NCBI GenBank assembly: GCA_031769625.1
Contig: JAUIMM010000566.1
Coordinates: 1,245,001 to 1,309,000 of the forward strand
Length of the DNA: 64,000 bases
From: Taudactylus pleione
Taxonomy: Eukaryota; Chordata; Amphibia; Anura; Myobatrachidae
Reading direction: 5' to 3'
Below the pieces are notes generated by a model. The model did no database searches, had not been told where the DNA came from, and saw only the letters and a list, made by a program, of their open reading frames with translations. Below, one piece after another: positions 9,382 through 21,130 of this stretch. The position numbers and the translations under genes are program-made. Numbering within the stretch: position 1 is the first letter of the stretch; every line of letters starts with the position of its first letter.

Positions 9382-12164
9382 CTACGGAGGCAAGATGTCA
9401 TCCTCATCCACCGATTCCTCACCCTCTTCAGTGTGTACATCCTCATCCTCACAAAGTATTAACTCGTCCCCACTTGAATCCACCACCACAGGTCCCTCTG
9501 TACGTTCTGGAGGCTGGTCTCCCTGGAAGAGCTGATAATTCATTTTGATGAACATCATCTTCTCCACATTCTGTGGAAGCAACCTCCTACGCCTTTCGCT
9601 GACAAGGTTCCCGGCTGCACTAAACACTCTTTCGGAGTACACACTGGAGGGGGGGCAACTCAGGTAAAATAGAGCCAGTTTGTAAAGGGGCCTCCAAATT
9701 GCCTCTTTTTCCTGCCAGTACAGGTATGGACTGTCTGACATGCCTACTTGGATGCTGTCACCGATGTAATCCTCCACCATTCTGTCAATGGTGACAGTAT
9801 CATATGCAGTGACAGTAGACATGTCAGAAATTGTTGCCAGGTCCTTCAGTCCGGACCAGATGTCAAAACTTGGTCCTGCCTGCCCTGCATCACCGCCAGC
9901 GGGTTGCTTAGGATAGCTAAGTTTTTTCCTGGCAGCCCCAGTTGCGGGAGAAAATGAAGAAGGAGCTGTTGACGTGTCACGTTCCGCTTCAGCTGACAGT
10001 GTGTTCACCAGCAGGTCTTTGCACCTCTGCAGGCTTGTGTCGGCCGGAAAGAGAGACACCACATAGGCTTTAAACCTAGGATCGAGCAAGGTGGCCAAAA
10101 CGTAGTTGTCTGATTTCAACAGATTGACCACCCTGGAATCCTGGCAAAGCGAATGAAGGGCTTCATCCACAAGTCCCACATGCCGAGCGGAATCGCTCCG
10201 TCTTAGCTCCTCCTTCACTTTCTCCAGCTGCTTCTGCAAAAGCCTGATGAGGGGAATGACCTGACTCAAGCTGGCAGTGTCTGAACTGACTTCACGTGTG
10301 GCAAGTTCGAAGGGCTGGAGAACCTTGCACAACACGGAAATCATTCTCCACTGCGCTTGAGTCAGGTGCATACCCCCTCCTTTGCCTATGTCATAGGTGG
10401 ATGTATAGGCTTGAATGGCCTTTTGCTGCTCCTCCATCCTCTGAAGCATATAGAGGGTTGAGTTCCACCGTGTCACAACCTCTTGCTTCAGGTGATGGCG
10501 GGGCAGGTTCAAGAGTGTTTGCTGGCGCTCCAGTCTTCGGCATGCAGTCGCTGAATGGCGAAAGTGGCCTGAAATTTTTCGGGCCACCCAAAGCGTCTCC
10601 TGCACGCCCCTGTCGCTTTTCAGAAAATTCTGCACCACCAAGTTTATTGTGTGAGCAAAACATGGGATGTGCTGGAATTTGCCCAGATGTAATGCCCGCA
10701 CAATATTGGTGGCGTTGTCAGATATCACAAATCCCTAGGAGAGTCTAAGTGGGGTAAGCCACTGGGCGATGATTTCCCTCAGTTTCTCTAAGAGGTTGTC
10801 GGCGGTGTGCCTCTTACTGAAACCGGTGATACACAGCGTAGCCTGCCTTGGAACGAGCTGGCGTTTCTGAGATGCTGCGACTGGTGACGCTGCTGCTGTT
10901 GCTGCGTAAAGTGATACATCTAACCAGTGGGCTGTCACAGTCATATAGTCCTTAGTCTGCACTGTTCCACTTGTCCACATGTCTGTGGTTAAGTGGACAT
11001 TGGGTACAACGGCATTTTTCAGGACACTGAGGACACTTTTTCTGACGTTTCTGTACAGTCTCGGTATCGCCTGCCTAGTGAAGTGGAATTTAGACGGGAT
11101 TTGGAACCGGGGACACACTACCTCCAGCAATTGTCTAAATCCCACTGCACTAATGGCGGATACCGGATGCACGTCTAACACCAACATAGCAGTCAAGGCC
11201 TCAGTTATACGTTTTGCTTCAGGATGACTGCTGTCGTACTTCATCCTCCTCGCTAAGGACTGTTGGAGGGTCAATTGTTTAGTAAAAGTAGTGGTGTTCC
11301 TACTTCCTCTCTGGGATGATGAACGACTCCCAGCAGCAGCAACAGCAGCAGCGGCAGCAGGAGGCGTAGCAATGCAGGATCCTCCGGAGGAATCCCGGAT
11401 AGGAGTCAGTCATGCCAGTGACATGGCCTGCAGGACTACTTCCGATCCTGACTAAGGAGGAAATTGACGAGGAGGGAGTTGACGGTGTGGTTTGCAGGCG
11501 CTTGGATACAACAGGACAACGGGATTTAGGTGTCCCTGGACTGCTTACGGTCTTAGCCAAAGTTTCTGAACTTGACAGTAACTTCAACAGTGACATCTTC
11601 AATTTGCATATCAGCAAGTGGACTGTGGGTGCTCCTTTCAGCACTTGCCGGGGGCGTGCAAATGGTAGAAAGAGCCACCTCTTACCGTCCAGTGCTGGGA
11701 AGGTCAGGCATCGCAACCACCACCACACTTGGACTCTCCTTGGGGATTTGTGATATCTTCTTAGAAAGCACAGTTCTTCGCTGTGCTTTTGCCAGCTTAA
11801 CTCTTTTGATTTTTTTAGTGGGAGGAGGGCTTCCATCGTCATGTGAAGCTGAACCACTAGTCATGAACATACTAGGGATCGACCTTAGCCGTTCCTTGCC
11901 ACTCCGTGTCGTAAATGGCATATCGGCAAGTTTACGTTTCTCTTCAGCTGATTTAAATGTTTTTTTCAAGGATCTTTTCCTGACCTTTGTCATTTGGGAT
12001 TGTATGTGCCCTCTATTATGACATTGGGCATCGGCCTTGGCAGACGACGTTGATGGCATGTTATCGTCTATGTCATGACTAGTGGCAGCAGCTTCAGCAC
12101 TAGGAGGAAGTGGTTCTTGATCTTTCTCTATTTTATTTTTATCGGAGAAAGTTTGGTCCTCCAT
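9382..12164 (-). pseudogene. hAT transposase copy 2, BED domain deleted
   Basis: The ATG is at 12162-12164 and the C-terminal stop near 9382. The core and dimerisation domain are intact over 10728-9382 (CFAHTINLVVQ, YSERVFSAAGNLVSE) and end in the same acidic tail with ELILCEDED. There are three lesions: a nonsense change (GAA to TAA) at about 11682; a 320-bp deletion at 11581-11584, relative to copy 1 positions 5652-5975, which removes the whole BED finger and shifts frame; and a TAG at about 10735 where copy 1 has TGG. It would be inactive as a DNA-binding transposase. Confidence 0.9.
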
Positions 12165-12194
12165 TTATGTTATATCGATTTGATATATACGTGC

Positions 12195-13180
12195 GGCTAA
12201 ACACAGAAAATATTTTTTTAATTTTTGCTGGAGAGTAGTGCACTTTGTGGGTTACACCAGCCTTTAAGAAATGAGCCAGCCGGCTCTTTACTTATGGGAC
12301 ACAGGCGCACGCTTGGCACTACTTTGTTGATGCACGTGCGGCTACTGCGCACACAATTCACAAACACAGAAAATATATATTTTTTTGGTTTGGACTGGAG
12401 TGTACTTTGGGGGTTACAGCACCCTTTAACGGTCAAGCCAGCCGGCCCTTTACTTATGACACAGGCGCACGCTTGGCACTACTTTGTTGATGCACGTGCG
12501 GCTACTGCGCACACAATTCACAAACACAGAAAATATATATTTTTTGGGTATGGACTGGAGTGTACTTTGGGGGTTACAGCACCCTTTAACGGTCAAGCCA
12601 GCCGGCCCTTTACTTATGACACAGGCGCACGCTTGGCACTACTTTGTTGATGCACGTGCGGCTACTATGCACACAATTCACAAACACAGAAAATATATAT
12701 TTTTTGGGTTTGGACTGGAGTGTACTTTGGGGGTTACAGCACCCTTTAACGGTCAAGCCAGCCGGCCCTTTACTTATGACACAGGCGCACGCTTGGCACT
12801 ACTTTGTTGATGCACGTGCGGCTACTGCGCACACAATTCACAAACACAGAAAATATACATTTTTTGGGTTTGGACTGGAGTGTACTTTGGGGGTTACAGC
12901 ACCCTTTAACGGTCAAGCCAGCTGGCCCTTTACTTATGACACAGGCGCACGCTTGGCACTACTTTGTTGATGCACGTGTGGCTACTGCGCACACAATTCA
13001 CAAACACAGAAAATATTTTGTTATTTGGTTTGGAGTGTACTTTGGGGGTTACAGCACCCTTTAACGGTCAAGCCAGCCGGCCCTTTACTTATGACACAGG
13101 CGCACGCTTGGCACTACTTTGTTGATGCACGTGCGGCTACTGCGCACACAATTCACAAACACAGAAAATATATAATTTTT
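12195..13180 (-). repeat. 160-bp tandem array of hAT copy 2, about 6 units
   Basis: Same unit as at 3660-4500, inverted. GATGCACGTGCGGC occurs at about 12331, 12491, 12651, 12811, 12971 (CACGTG kept) and 13127. One more unit than in copy 1 shows that copy number varies between elements. Confidence 0.9.
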
Positions 13181-13659
13181 TTAGCACTTGGGGGGAGCAC
13201 CCCTGATGGACAAAGCACCCCCTGGACAACACTACAGCACCCCTTTAGGACTGGGACACTGCACAGGACTTTGGAGTGGACACAGACCCTATGGAGAACT
13301 GACTGCACAACACAGTCCAGCCAGCCCCTATGGACTTTGAAGTAGTGGACACAGCCCCTATTAACAACAGCAGCACAGCACAACACAGCCAGCCCCTATG
13401 GACTTTGAAGTAGTGGACAACAGCAGCACTACACTACACTACACTACACAGCCCAGCCAGCCCTAACTCCCACCCTCCCTCTTCACTGTCCACAGCCGAG
13501 TGAGAAAATGGCGCCAACGTGGGTACCTTATTTAGGATCCAAAACCTCGTTTTGCCTCGATTTCAGATCAGAGTCAGGCGGGAAAAGTCGAGCCTGACTC
13601 GGATCGGACTCGGATCGGGGGGGCTCGGATTTCAGAAATCCGTACCCGCTCACCCCTAG

Positions 13660-13736
13660 TTTGTACGTGTTTATATGTGTGTGTACTGTATATATGTTTG
13701 TTAGTACAGTATGTTATATATAATGTAAACGTTTGC

Positions 13737-13779
<43 letters not shown>

Positions 13780-13780
13780 A
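13660..13780. repeat. TG/TA simple repeat
   Basis: Continuation of the microsatellite that precedes 3106, ending in an uninterrupted (TA)n run at about 13740-13770. Confidence 0.85.
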
Positions 13781-13782
13781 TA

Positions 13783-14125
13783 CAGTCAGGTCTATAAATA
13801 TTGGGACATTGACAGAATTTTCATATTTTGTCCTATTCACCACCACAATGGCTTTGAAATGAAACAAACAAGATGTGCTTTAACTGCAGACTTTCAGATT
13901 AAATTTGAGGGTAATTACATCCAAATTAGGTGAACGGTGTAGGAATTACAAAGGTTTCTATATGTGTCTCCCACTTTTTAAGGGGCCAAAAGTAATGGGA
14001 CAAACTAAACAATCCTAAATCTAACTTTCACTTTTTAATACTTTGTTGCAAATCCTTTGCAGGCAATTACAGCCTGAAGTCTGGAACGCATAGACATCAC
14101 CAGACGCTGGGTTGCACAAACACGT
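13783..14125. mobile_element. Tc1/mariner-type element, one end only
   Basis: It begins CAGTCAGGTCTATAAATATT directly after a TA dinucleotide (13781-13782), as expected for TA-targeting Tc1/mariner elements. The next 340 bp are the familiar terminal and transposase C-terminal flank of a vertebrate Tc1 family. It breaks off near GCTGGGTTGCACAAAC, with no transposase core and no second end. Confidence 0.6.
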
Positions 14126-14574
14126 GGTAATTCAACTTCCAACATGGCACATCAGGAGAAATTTTTTCTCATTAATCAAGAGGCCCGAGGGAGATGGAGT
14201 ATGTATGTAGTTGAAATCAGGGAAAGGAAGGGTTGATTCGTAGTAAATTTAATTTAATTTTTTGATTCTGAAGCAAATTTATGAGGGAGGCATTTACATA
14301 GAAAATTGACTCATTCAGATCAGTCCTTGCCCTAGTTGAGCTCTTTGGTGATTTCGAATTTTTAAAAAAAAAATCAAAGGGGCATATAAGAGTAGCTGTC
14401 TGTGGCCATAAACATTTTTGTAAATTTTTGGCATTCTTCAATTGCATGTAGAAGATTTCAGCAGCTGTGGCTGTTCAATTACCAACATGGCACATCTAGG
14501 AAAGAGAATGGCATTGCAGTGGCAGACTTGATGGCAGTTTAATAAACTATAACAACAATGTTTGTCATCTACAC
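14126..14574. other. Unassigned AT-rich stretch
   Basis: No gene is seen. A short block (CCAACATGGCACATC) occurs at about 14140 and again at about 14482, suggesting a partial duplication. Confidence 0.35.
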
Positions 14575-15335
14575 AAAAAGACAGTCAGCAATGCCCCAAT
14601 CAGTGCATAATGCAAAGAAAATAGGTGCAAGATGGAATTGTCCTTGGGACCTCCCACTGATGTGAGTGATGTCGGTGTCTCACCTGCCCATTTCAATTCT
14701 TGAACAGGTGGAATAACTATTAATGTGGCAGCACACAAAATGGAAGCTCTGAACAGGAAGGGGGCAGAAGGATTACTACAGTCTGGTACTAAACATCTCT
14801 CATCATTGTGCTTCTGGGGTTATGTATAGGAAGACTGGGAGGGGTGAGGGGAGAACACCTCCAGATACCACAAAATATTCTCCCCATTTGGTATTTGGGT
14901 TGCATCTGATCAAACATGGCTGTTATGATCAAGGAAAACCAAGTTCATCTGTTGTTACACATTGGAATTAAAGTTTAAGAAAAAAAGCAACCAGGCTGGT
15001 ATCTACAAATCAAGGTTGAAAAAGACATCAGAGTATTTTGCAAGTATATCTGTTTGTGATTTTAGTTTAAATAAATACAATATGAAACAAAAAAAATGCA
15101 AAGAAATGAGGTGCAAGATGGTATTATCCGTGGGCAAATCCACCCACCCTTCTGTTGTACATATTATACAGGACATGCACAGTTTAACAAACCAATCACT
15201 TCAGTGACAGGGACTGCTTCTTGTGGCTGCAGTGATTGTTTCTTTGGGCCCCCACAAAACAAGCTACCAATGGGCATAAGGCAGATAACAGCATTGTGTT
15301 AATCCCCTCTACAGTTGGAACTGGAAGCGGTCATT

Positions 15336-15497
15336 CTACTTATCTAATTCCTTACCCCCATCAGTATGTATATCATCCTCACACAATATTAATTTAACCC
15401 TGCTGGAATCCACCATTACAGGTACCTCTGTATTTTTTTTATATAATTGGAGACAAAGGTCTTCCTCGAGGAATTTCCAGTTCATTTTGATGAACAA
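15336..15497 (-). pseudogene. hAT transposase C-terminal acidic tail
   Basis: Encodes the end of the family 4 transposase, with VDSSRVKLILCEDDIHTDGG, matching the acidic tail of the other copies. It is separated from the dimerisation domain (20551 onward) by the DIRS insertion. The empty site is seen in copy 2 near 9550. Confidence 0.75.
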
Positions 15498-15529
15498 TGG
15501 GATTTTGGTACCTACCTGTAAATCCTTTT

Positions 15530-15667
15530 CTCTGATTCCACTAGGGGACACTGGAGGTGCTTACGCTGGGGTATAGAGGCGTGGATAGCTGGAGCTGGCA
15601 CTTTAAAATTTAGAAGTGTGAAGCTCCTCCCCCTCTATGCCCCACCAGCCCTCAGTTTAGAAAATGA
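15530..15667 (+). repeat. DIRS terminal inverted repeat, recombinase side
   Basis: About 135 bp (CCACTAGGGGACACTGGAGG through CAGTTTAGAAAATG) that recur as the reverse complement at 20408-20550 with few differences. Confidence 0.9.
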
Positions 15668-15783
15668 AGACCGAGAGGAGGTGGAGAACAAGCGGAGTGA
15701 AAGGAGAGAAGAACACACAATAACTAAATCATACAACATACAGAACAAAACCGAACAGGCAGGCATAGAGCACAGAGGTGGGT

Positions 15784-15888
15784 GTCCAGTGTCCCCTGTG
15801 GAATCAGAGAAAAGGATTTACCGGTAGGTACCAAAATCCCATTTTCTCTTTCATCCACTAGGGGACACTGGAGGTGCTTACGCTGGGG
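15784..15888 (+). repeat. DIRS internal complementary region
   Basis: The segment joins the reverse complement of the left terminus (GGTAGGTACCAAAATCCCA) directly to the reverse complement of the right terminus (TTCTCTTTCATCCACTAG). This circle-junction arrangement lets DIRS elements complete their ends during replication. It overlaps the 3' end of the recombinase frame. Confidence 0.9.
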
Positions 15889-16708
15889 ATGTTCCAAACT
15901 TTTCCCCACGGGTGGGAGCGCACTGCGGCGCCTGCAGAACAAGGCGGCCAAAACGGGATGCCGAAGTAGCAAACGTATCAAATTTGTAAAACCTGACAAA
16001 CGTGTGAACTGAAGACCAAGTAGCCGCACGGCACAACTGTGACGTGGAGGCTCCTCTACCGGCCGCCCATGACGCACCCACAGAACGTGTGGAATGAGCC
16101 GAAATGGACGAATTAGGCCGATGGTCAGCACCATCATAAGCCTGATGAATAATCAGCCAGATCCAACGTGCCAAAGTCTGCTTAGACGCCGGCCAACCCC
16201 TCCGAACAGCATCATAGAGGACAAAAAGTGACTCAGACTTATGGAGGGACGCTGTCCTGGCAATATAAATGCGGAGAGCCCTAACCACATCCAAGGTAGA
16301 AGACCCACCAGAGTCCACCAGCAATGACCGTATCACAATAGGCTGATAGATATGGAAAGCCGACACAACCTTGGGAAGGAAGGTGGCTACTGTCCGGAGT
16401 TCCGCCCTATCAGCATGAAACACAAGGTAAGGTGGCTTACAGGACAGAGCACCCAATTCCGAAACTCTACGAGCCGAAGCGAGAGCCAGGAGGAGGACAG
16501 TCTTCCAAGACAAGTACTTAAGATCGACCTCCTCCAAAGGTTCAAACATGGGCGACTGAAGAAACAGAAGCACTAAGTTTAGGTCCCAGGGAGCTATCGG
16601 AGGTACAAAAGGAGGCTGCACGCGCAAGACCCCTTGAAGAAACGTCTGCACTTCAGGAATGAGGGCCAATTTTCTTTGAAAGAAAATGGAGAGGGCAGAA
16701 ACCTGCAC
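15878..16708 (-). CDS. DIRS tyrosine recombinase, open frame of about 276 aa
   Basis: It carries the signature residues of a phage-integrase-type recombinase: Arg in SARRVSELGAL (about residue 78), the HxxR block HSTRS (about 205) and the nucleophile Tyr in VRFYKFD (about 240). The frame is open, but the methionine at 16708 is probably internal: upstream sequence in another frame (16712 onward) encodes more of the N-terminus, so a frameshift near 16710 is likely. The enzyme would insert the circular DNA intermediate into the genome. Confidence 0.85.
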   Translation of the reverse strand: MQVSALSIFFQRKLALIPEVQTFLQGVLRVQPPFVPPIAPWDLNLVLLFLQSPMFEPLEEVDLKYLSWKTVLLLALASARRVSELGALSCKPPYLVFHADRAELRTVATFLPKVVSAFHIYQPIVIRSLLVDSGGSSTLDVVRALRIYIARTASLHKSESLFVLYDAVRRGWPASKQTLARWIWLIIHQAYDGADHRPNSSISAHSTRSVGASWAAGRGASTSQLCRAATWSSVHTFVRFYKFDTFATSASRFGRLVLQAPQCAPTRGEKFGTSPA

Positions 16709-16711
16709 CTT

Positions 16712-18184
16712 TTAGAGTTCCCAGCCGAAGTCCAGAATCCAGACCCATCTGAAGGAAAAGCAGAAACCGGGAAACCTAAAAATTCTAGACAGAAGACCCC
16801 GACTGGAACACCATGAGATATAAGCATGCCAGATGCGATGATAATGCACAGCCGAAACTGGCTTCCTGGCGTGTAGCATGGTGGGAATAACCGCGTCTGG
16901 GATACCCCTGCGTCTTAGGATATCAGTTTCAAGAGCCACCCCGTTAAATGCAGTTGCGCTAAGTTGGGGTGTATGAATGGACTCTGCTGTAGAAGATCCG
17001 GGCGTAGAGGAAGGGGCCATGGATCGTCTGACAATAGGGACCAAAGGTCCGAGAACCAACTTCTCCGAGGCCAGTTCGGCGCTACGAGAATTACAGAGGC
17101 TGATTCTTGTTTTATCCTTTTTAGAAGACGAGGAAGAAGCGGAATCGGAGGAAAAAGGTAAACGAAGTCGTAGATCCACGGACTTGTCAGGGCGTCTACC
17201 GCTTCCGACTGCAGATCCTGAGTTCTTGAGATGTATACTGGGAGCTGATGATTCAATCGCGACGCCATGAGGTCCACCTGAGGACATCCCCATCGACGTA
17301 TCAGCGCGTTGAACACCTCTGGATGAAGCTTCCATTCGTCGGGATGCATATCCTGTCGACTCAGGTAATCTGCTTCCCAGTTGTCCACACCCGGGATGAA
17401 TACCGCCGACAGGATTACTGACTGTTTTTTGGCCCACCAAAGGATCTGAGTTACTTCCCGCATAGCCATGCGAATCTGAGTCCCTCCTTGGCGGTTGATG
17501 TAAGCGACGGCCGTCGCGTTGTCGGACTGAACTTTTACCGGATGAGCCTTTAGAAAGTCTGTTGTAAATCGCTCTGAGTTCCAACACATTTATGGGCCAC
17601 TTCTGTTCTAGAGGGGACCATCAACCCTTAAATTGATAATCGAGGGCTACTGCTCCCCATCCTCGAAGGCTGGCATCCGTTGTTACGATGATCCAGTCCC
17701 ACACTCCGAATCTTCTGCCCGCTTACAGATTGTTGGATTGTGTCCACCAAAGAAGGGCCACTCTGGTATCCGAGCTCAGACGGATCTGTCGATGAAGAAG
17801 CAGATGATACCCTGACCCCTGTGCTAGCAGGCCCAGCTGAAACACCCTGGAGTGGAACCGGCCGAACTGTAGTGCCTCGAAATCTGCTACCGTCTTCCCC
17901 AAGAGATGCAGACAAAGAAGCAGGGACACCTTCCTTGTTCTGACGACCAGCTGAACTAACAACCGGATATCCCGGGCCTTGTCTATTGGAAGAAAAACCC
18001 GTTGTGAGGCCGTATCCAAGATCATGCCCAGAAACAGAAGTTTCTGGGACGGATTGAGATTTGATTTCTTGAAGTTGATTATCCAACCGTGTTGGATTAG
18101 GGTCTGATATGTCAGTAAGGCCTGATTTAATAGAAGAGATACCGATGGAGCCTTGAGTAACAGGTCATCCAAATAAGGGATTAT
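16712..18184 (-). pseudogene. DIRS RT C-terminal part plus RNase H and following domain
   Basis: The segment 18193-17723 encodes the RT catalytic motif YLDDLLLKAP and LGMILDT. The segment 17589-16915 encodes RNase H (VQSDNATAVAYINRQGG and NWEADYLSR) followed by the GCPQVDLMASRLNHQLP...VAPNWPRRSWF block, often described as a methyltransferase-like region in DIRS elements. A frame change separates 17723 from 17589. The N-terminal half of RT lies beyond the MITE at 18185-18721. Confidence 0.85.
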
Positions 18185-18721
18185 GGCCCTCATTCAGAGC
18201 CGTACGCTCTGAGCAGAGCGCACGCTCTGAATGAGGGCCGTCCTCCATAACTATGGAGCGTCCTCCTGGATGCTCGTATAGCTGTGGGTCACCACCCACA
18301 GCCTATACGAGCGTGCAGTTTGATGGCCGCGATGGTCTTGACCATCGCGACCATCGCCACTGCGAGCTGGAGCCTGCGGTTGAGTTTTTCAACCGCAAGG
18401 CCCGGAGTGATTTTGGCTCTATCAGAGCCAAAATCACTCCCACTGACATCACTAGTGATGTCAGTGGGCCGGCTTCTGACGGTAGGCGTTCCCTTGGGAA
18501 CGCCCCCGTCTGGGAGGCACGCCCACCAAAGGGGGCGTGCTGTCAATCAACATCGTCAGCACGCCCCCTTTGATCAGACACAACGAGCAAAGGAAAGTCC
18601 TTCATCCTCGCGTCTGGCGCATGCGCACGACGGAGCTCCCGCCGTCGTGCGCATGCGCAGTGCACAACATCGACCCACTTGCGAGCGGACAGCCGCTTGC
18701 GAGTGGGTCTGAATCAGGCCC
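18185..18721. mobile_element. Tandem-hairpin MITE, copy B (537 bp)
   Basis: It reads GGCCCTCATTCAGAGCC...GGTCTGAATCAGGCCC with a perfect 3-bp duplication TAT (18182-18184 and 18722-18724). It splits the DIRS reverse transcriptase. The same ordered series of hairpins as copy A is present in the opposite orientation (for example the palindrome around ACATCACTAGTGATGT near 18444). It has no coding capacity. Confidence 0.9.
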
Positions 18722-19751
18722 TATGTTCACTCCTGATGACCGAAGGAGAGCGATCATAACTGACATGAGTTTGGTGAAGACGCGGGGAGCCGAGGATAAC
18801 CCGAACGGCAATGACCGAAACTGATAATGATCCTTCAATATGGCGAAATGCAGAAAAGCCTGGTGAGGTTCCCAAGAAGGGGACATGGAGATAGGCATCC
18901 TTGATATCCAGGGATAATAGGAACTCCCCTGGTTCCAAGCTCGCTATGACTGACTGCAGAGACTCCATTTTGAAGCAATAAATCTTCAGATACAGGTTCA
19001 AAGACTTGAGGTTTAAGATGGGCCTGACCGAGCCATCTGGTTTTGGTACTACAAACAGGTTCGAGTAAAACCCCAAACCTCTCTGATGCTCCGGAACCGG
19101 AACTAGTACAGATGATACTACTAGAGACTGGATAGCCTCCTGTAAAACCTTGGCCTTGCTTGCAGGCATTGGCAGACTTGTGGTGAAGAACCGAGGTGGA
19201 GGGGGGACTTCGAAGTGTATTCGGTACCCCATGGAAATTAGTCTGCGGATCCACGGTTCTGTAGAGGTCTGGTTCCAAACCTGTTGAAAGTTTTGCAGGC
19301 GGGCTCCCACTGCAGGAGGTCCCAGGTGGGACGGAAGACCGTCATGCCACCTGTTTTTCCACTGGTTTAGGCTCTGGTCTATGTGCAACAGGGTGTGGAT
19401 GACCTCTACCTCTGCCACCTCTATGTTGTGTGGGAGCACCTCTGGCTCTACCACGAAAGGAATGTGGTGCACGAAAGGAATGAAACGAAGGTCCATTGTA
19501 AGATCTTCTGGGAGCTGGAGCAACCGACAGGAGGAAGGAAGACTTACCCCCTGTGGCCTGGGATATCCATTTGTCCAGTTCCGGGCCAAACAGCATATCG
19601 CCAGTGAAAGGTAAACCCTCCACCGCACGCTTGGATTCTGCGTCCACTTGCCAAGCGCGCAACCAGAGGGCTCTGCGGCCCGAAATAGCAGAAGCAGATA
19701 TGCGAGCTCTAAACTGACTAATATCTTTCGAAGCTTCTGTATATACTGCAT
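18722..19751 (-). pseudogene. DIRS reverse transcriptase, N-terminal part
   Basis: It encodes LGFYSNLFVVPKPDGSVRPI, LNLKSLNLYLK and the first catalytic Asp block LLSLDIKDAYLHVP. Coding similarity ends at the MITE boundary. Upstream it overlaps the gag frame. A frame change occurs within the region after SLDIKDAY (the alternate frame continues with KDHYQFRSLPFGLSSAPRVF). Confidence 0.85.
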
Positions 19752-19941
19752 ACGACCTGTAGTGGAGACATGCAGTTTTAAAACAGGTTAAACACGGCAG
19801 CCACGCTGTGCACACAGCCGCTGCCACGTTATCTAGACAGGGAGCAGCTCTATTCAGACAGGGAGCCCGCACTGTTAGGCTCCGCCCCCTTTCTTTATGC
19901 CCTAAGGGCTGGAAAATGGCTGCCCCCGCCTGCAGGATCAT
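19342..19941 (-). pseudogene. DIRS gag-like protein, C-terminal part
   Basis: Shows the block RRALWLRAWQVDAESKRAV and LPFTGDMLFGPELDKWI, then an Arg/Gly/Pro-rich tail (FRGRARGAPTQHRGGRGRG), as in DIRS gag proteins. The N-terminal portion seems absent; 19942-20407 contains non-coding sequence rich in GCAGCGC and CAGCGGGG motifs, so an internal deletion is likely. Confidence 0.7.
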
Positions 19942-20407
19942 CTCCCCCCTGTGTAAGCCCCGCTGAGTAGGAGCCGCTAGTCACACTCATCAGCGGGGAG
20001 AGGGGAGATAGTGTAATTAATGAGCAGCGCTATCACGCTCTCTGAAGCCAGCGCTGGCCTCAGGACAGGAGACGGGGGATGTGCATGTGATTCATACTCA
20101 CTGCGCTCCCTCTCCGGACGACTCCTCTGAACAACACTCACATGAAGGCAGCTGTGGTGTGTGTGCTGTGTGCGGCATTAAGGAGCTGTCAGATGCTTTT
20201 GGTTAAGCAATGCACACTCCTTCCTGTAACCCAGGAGGTTAACAGGGTGCCAGTAACCCGGACCCCACCTTTAGAGAGGTGGCGAAGAAAAATAATGTAA
20301 AAGATGCTTAAAATAAGAAAGAAAAACTATAAATAAAATATATATGAAATAAAAGAAAGAAATTCTGTGGCTTGCTGGAGCACAGCAGGTTGTGACCAGC
20401 TCCAATG

Positions 20408-20550
20408 GCACATTTTCTAAACTGAGGGCTGGTGGGGCATAGAGGGGGAGGAGCTTCACACTTCTAAATTTTAAAGTGCCAGCTCCAGCTATCCACGCCT
20501 CTATACCCCAGCGTAAGCACCTCCAGTGTCCCCTAGTGGATGAAAGAGAA
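20408..20550 (-). repeat. DIRS terminal inverted repeat, gag side
   Basis: Reverse complement of 15530-15667. Its outer end GGATGAAAGAGAA is the half found joined inside the internal complementary region. Confidence 0.9.
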
Positions 20551-21130
20551 ATCATCTTTTCCACATTTTGAGAAAGTAGCCTCATATACCGATCACTGAT
20601 AATGTTCCTGGCTGTGCTGAAAACTCTTTCTGAGTACACACTGAGGGTGAGCAGATTAGGTAATGCAAAGCCAGGATGTACAAGGGCCTCCAAATTACCT
20701 TTTGTCTTTCCAGTAGTCAAAGGGACTCTATGACATGCCTATGTGCACTGCGTCATAAAAATAATCATCCACCATTCTTTGGATGGTGACCCTATCATGG
20801 AGTTGGAGTTGCAGTGGCAGTGTAACAGATTTTCAGCAATTATATTTGACCCGACCAGATGTTACAAATTGACTACTCTGCAACACCACTGGTCTTTTGC
20901 AAAAGCTGAGTTTTTCCTGGCAGCTGACAGAGAAACTGATGGAGAAAAAGTTGTGTCTTCTACCACTTGAGCTGCCAACATGCTTACCAGGAGCTCTCTG
21001 CATCTCGTAAGATCTGGGTCCATTGGAAAGAAAGACACAACGTGCGACTTAAACCTAGGATCAAGCACAGTTGCCGAAATGTAGTGATCTGAATATATTG
21101 GCAATACTGGCGAAGTGAACAAAGAACTTG

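Larger units (their letters stand above)
9177..13658 (-). mobile_element. hAT DNA transposon, copy 2 (4.48 kb), inverted
   Basis: Same family as the element at 3106, in the opposite orientation. It is bounded by TAGGGGTG ends and a perfect 8-bp duplication GTTTGTAC (9169-9176 and 13659-13666). The duplication differs from that of copy 1, so this was an independent insertion. Between the two duplications only 6 bp of host DNA remain (9163-9168). It lacks both later insertions of copy 1 but has its own internal deletion. Confidence 0.93.
15498..20550 (-). mobile_element. DIRS retrotransposon inserted in a hAT element
   Basis: It has inverted terminal repeats, an internal complementary region and minus-strand gag, RT/RNase H and tyrosine recombinase segments in DIRS order. 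The hAT sequence stops at 15497 (GATGAAC side) and resumes at 20551 (ATCATCTT). No convincing target duplication is seen, which fits recombinase-mediated insertion. The element is short at its gag end and interrupted by a MITE (18185-18721), so it is defective. Confidence 0.9.
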
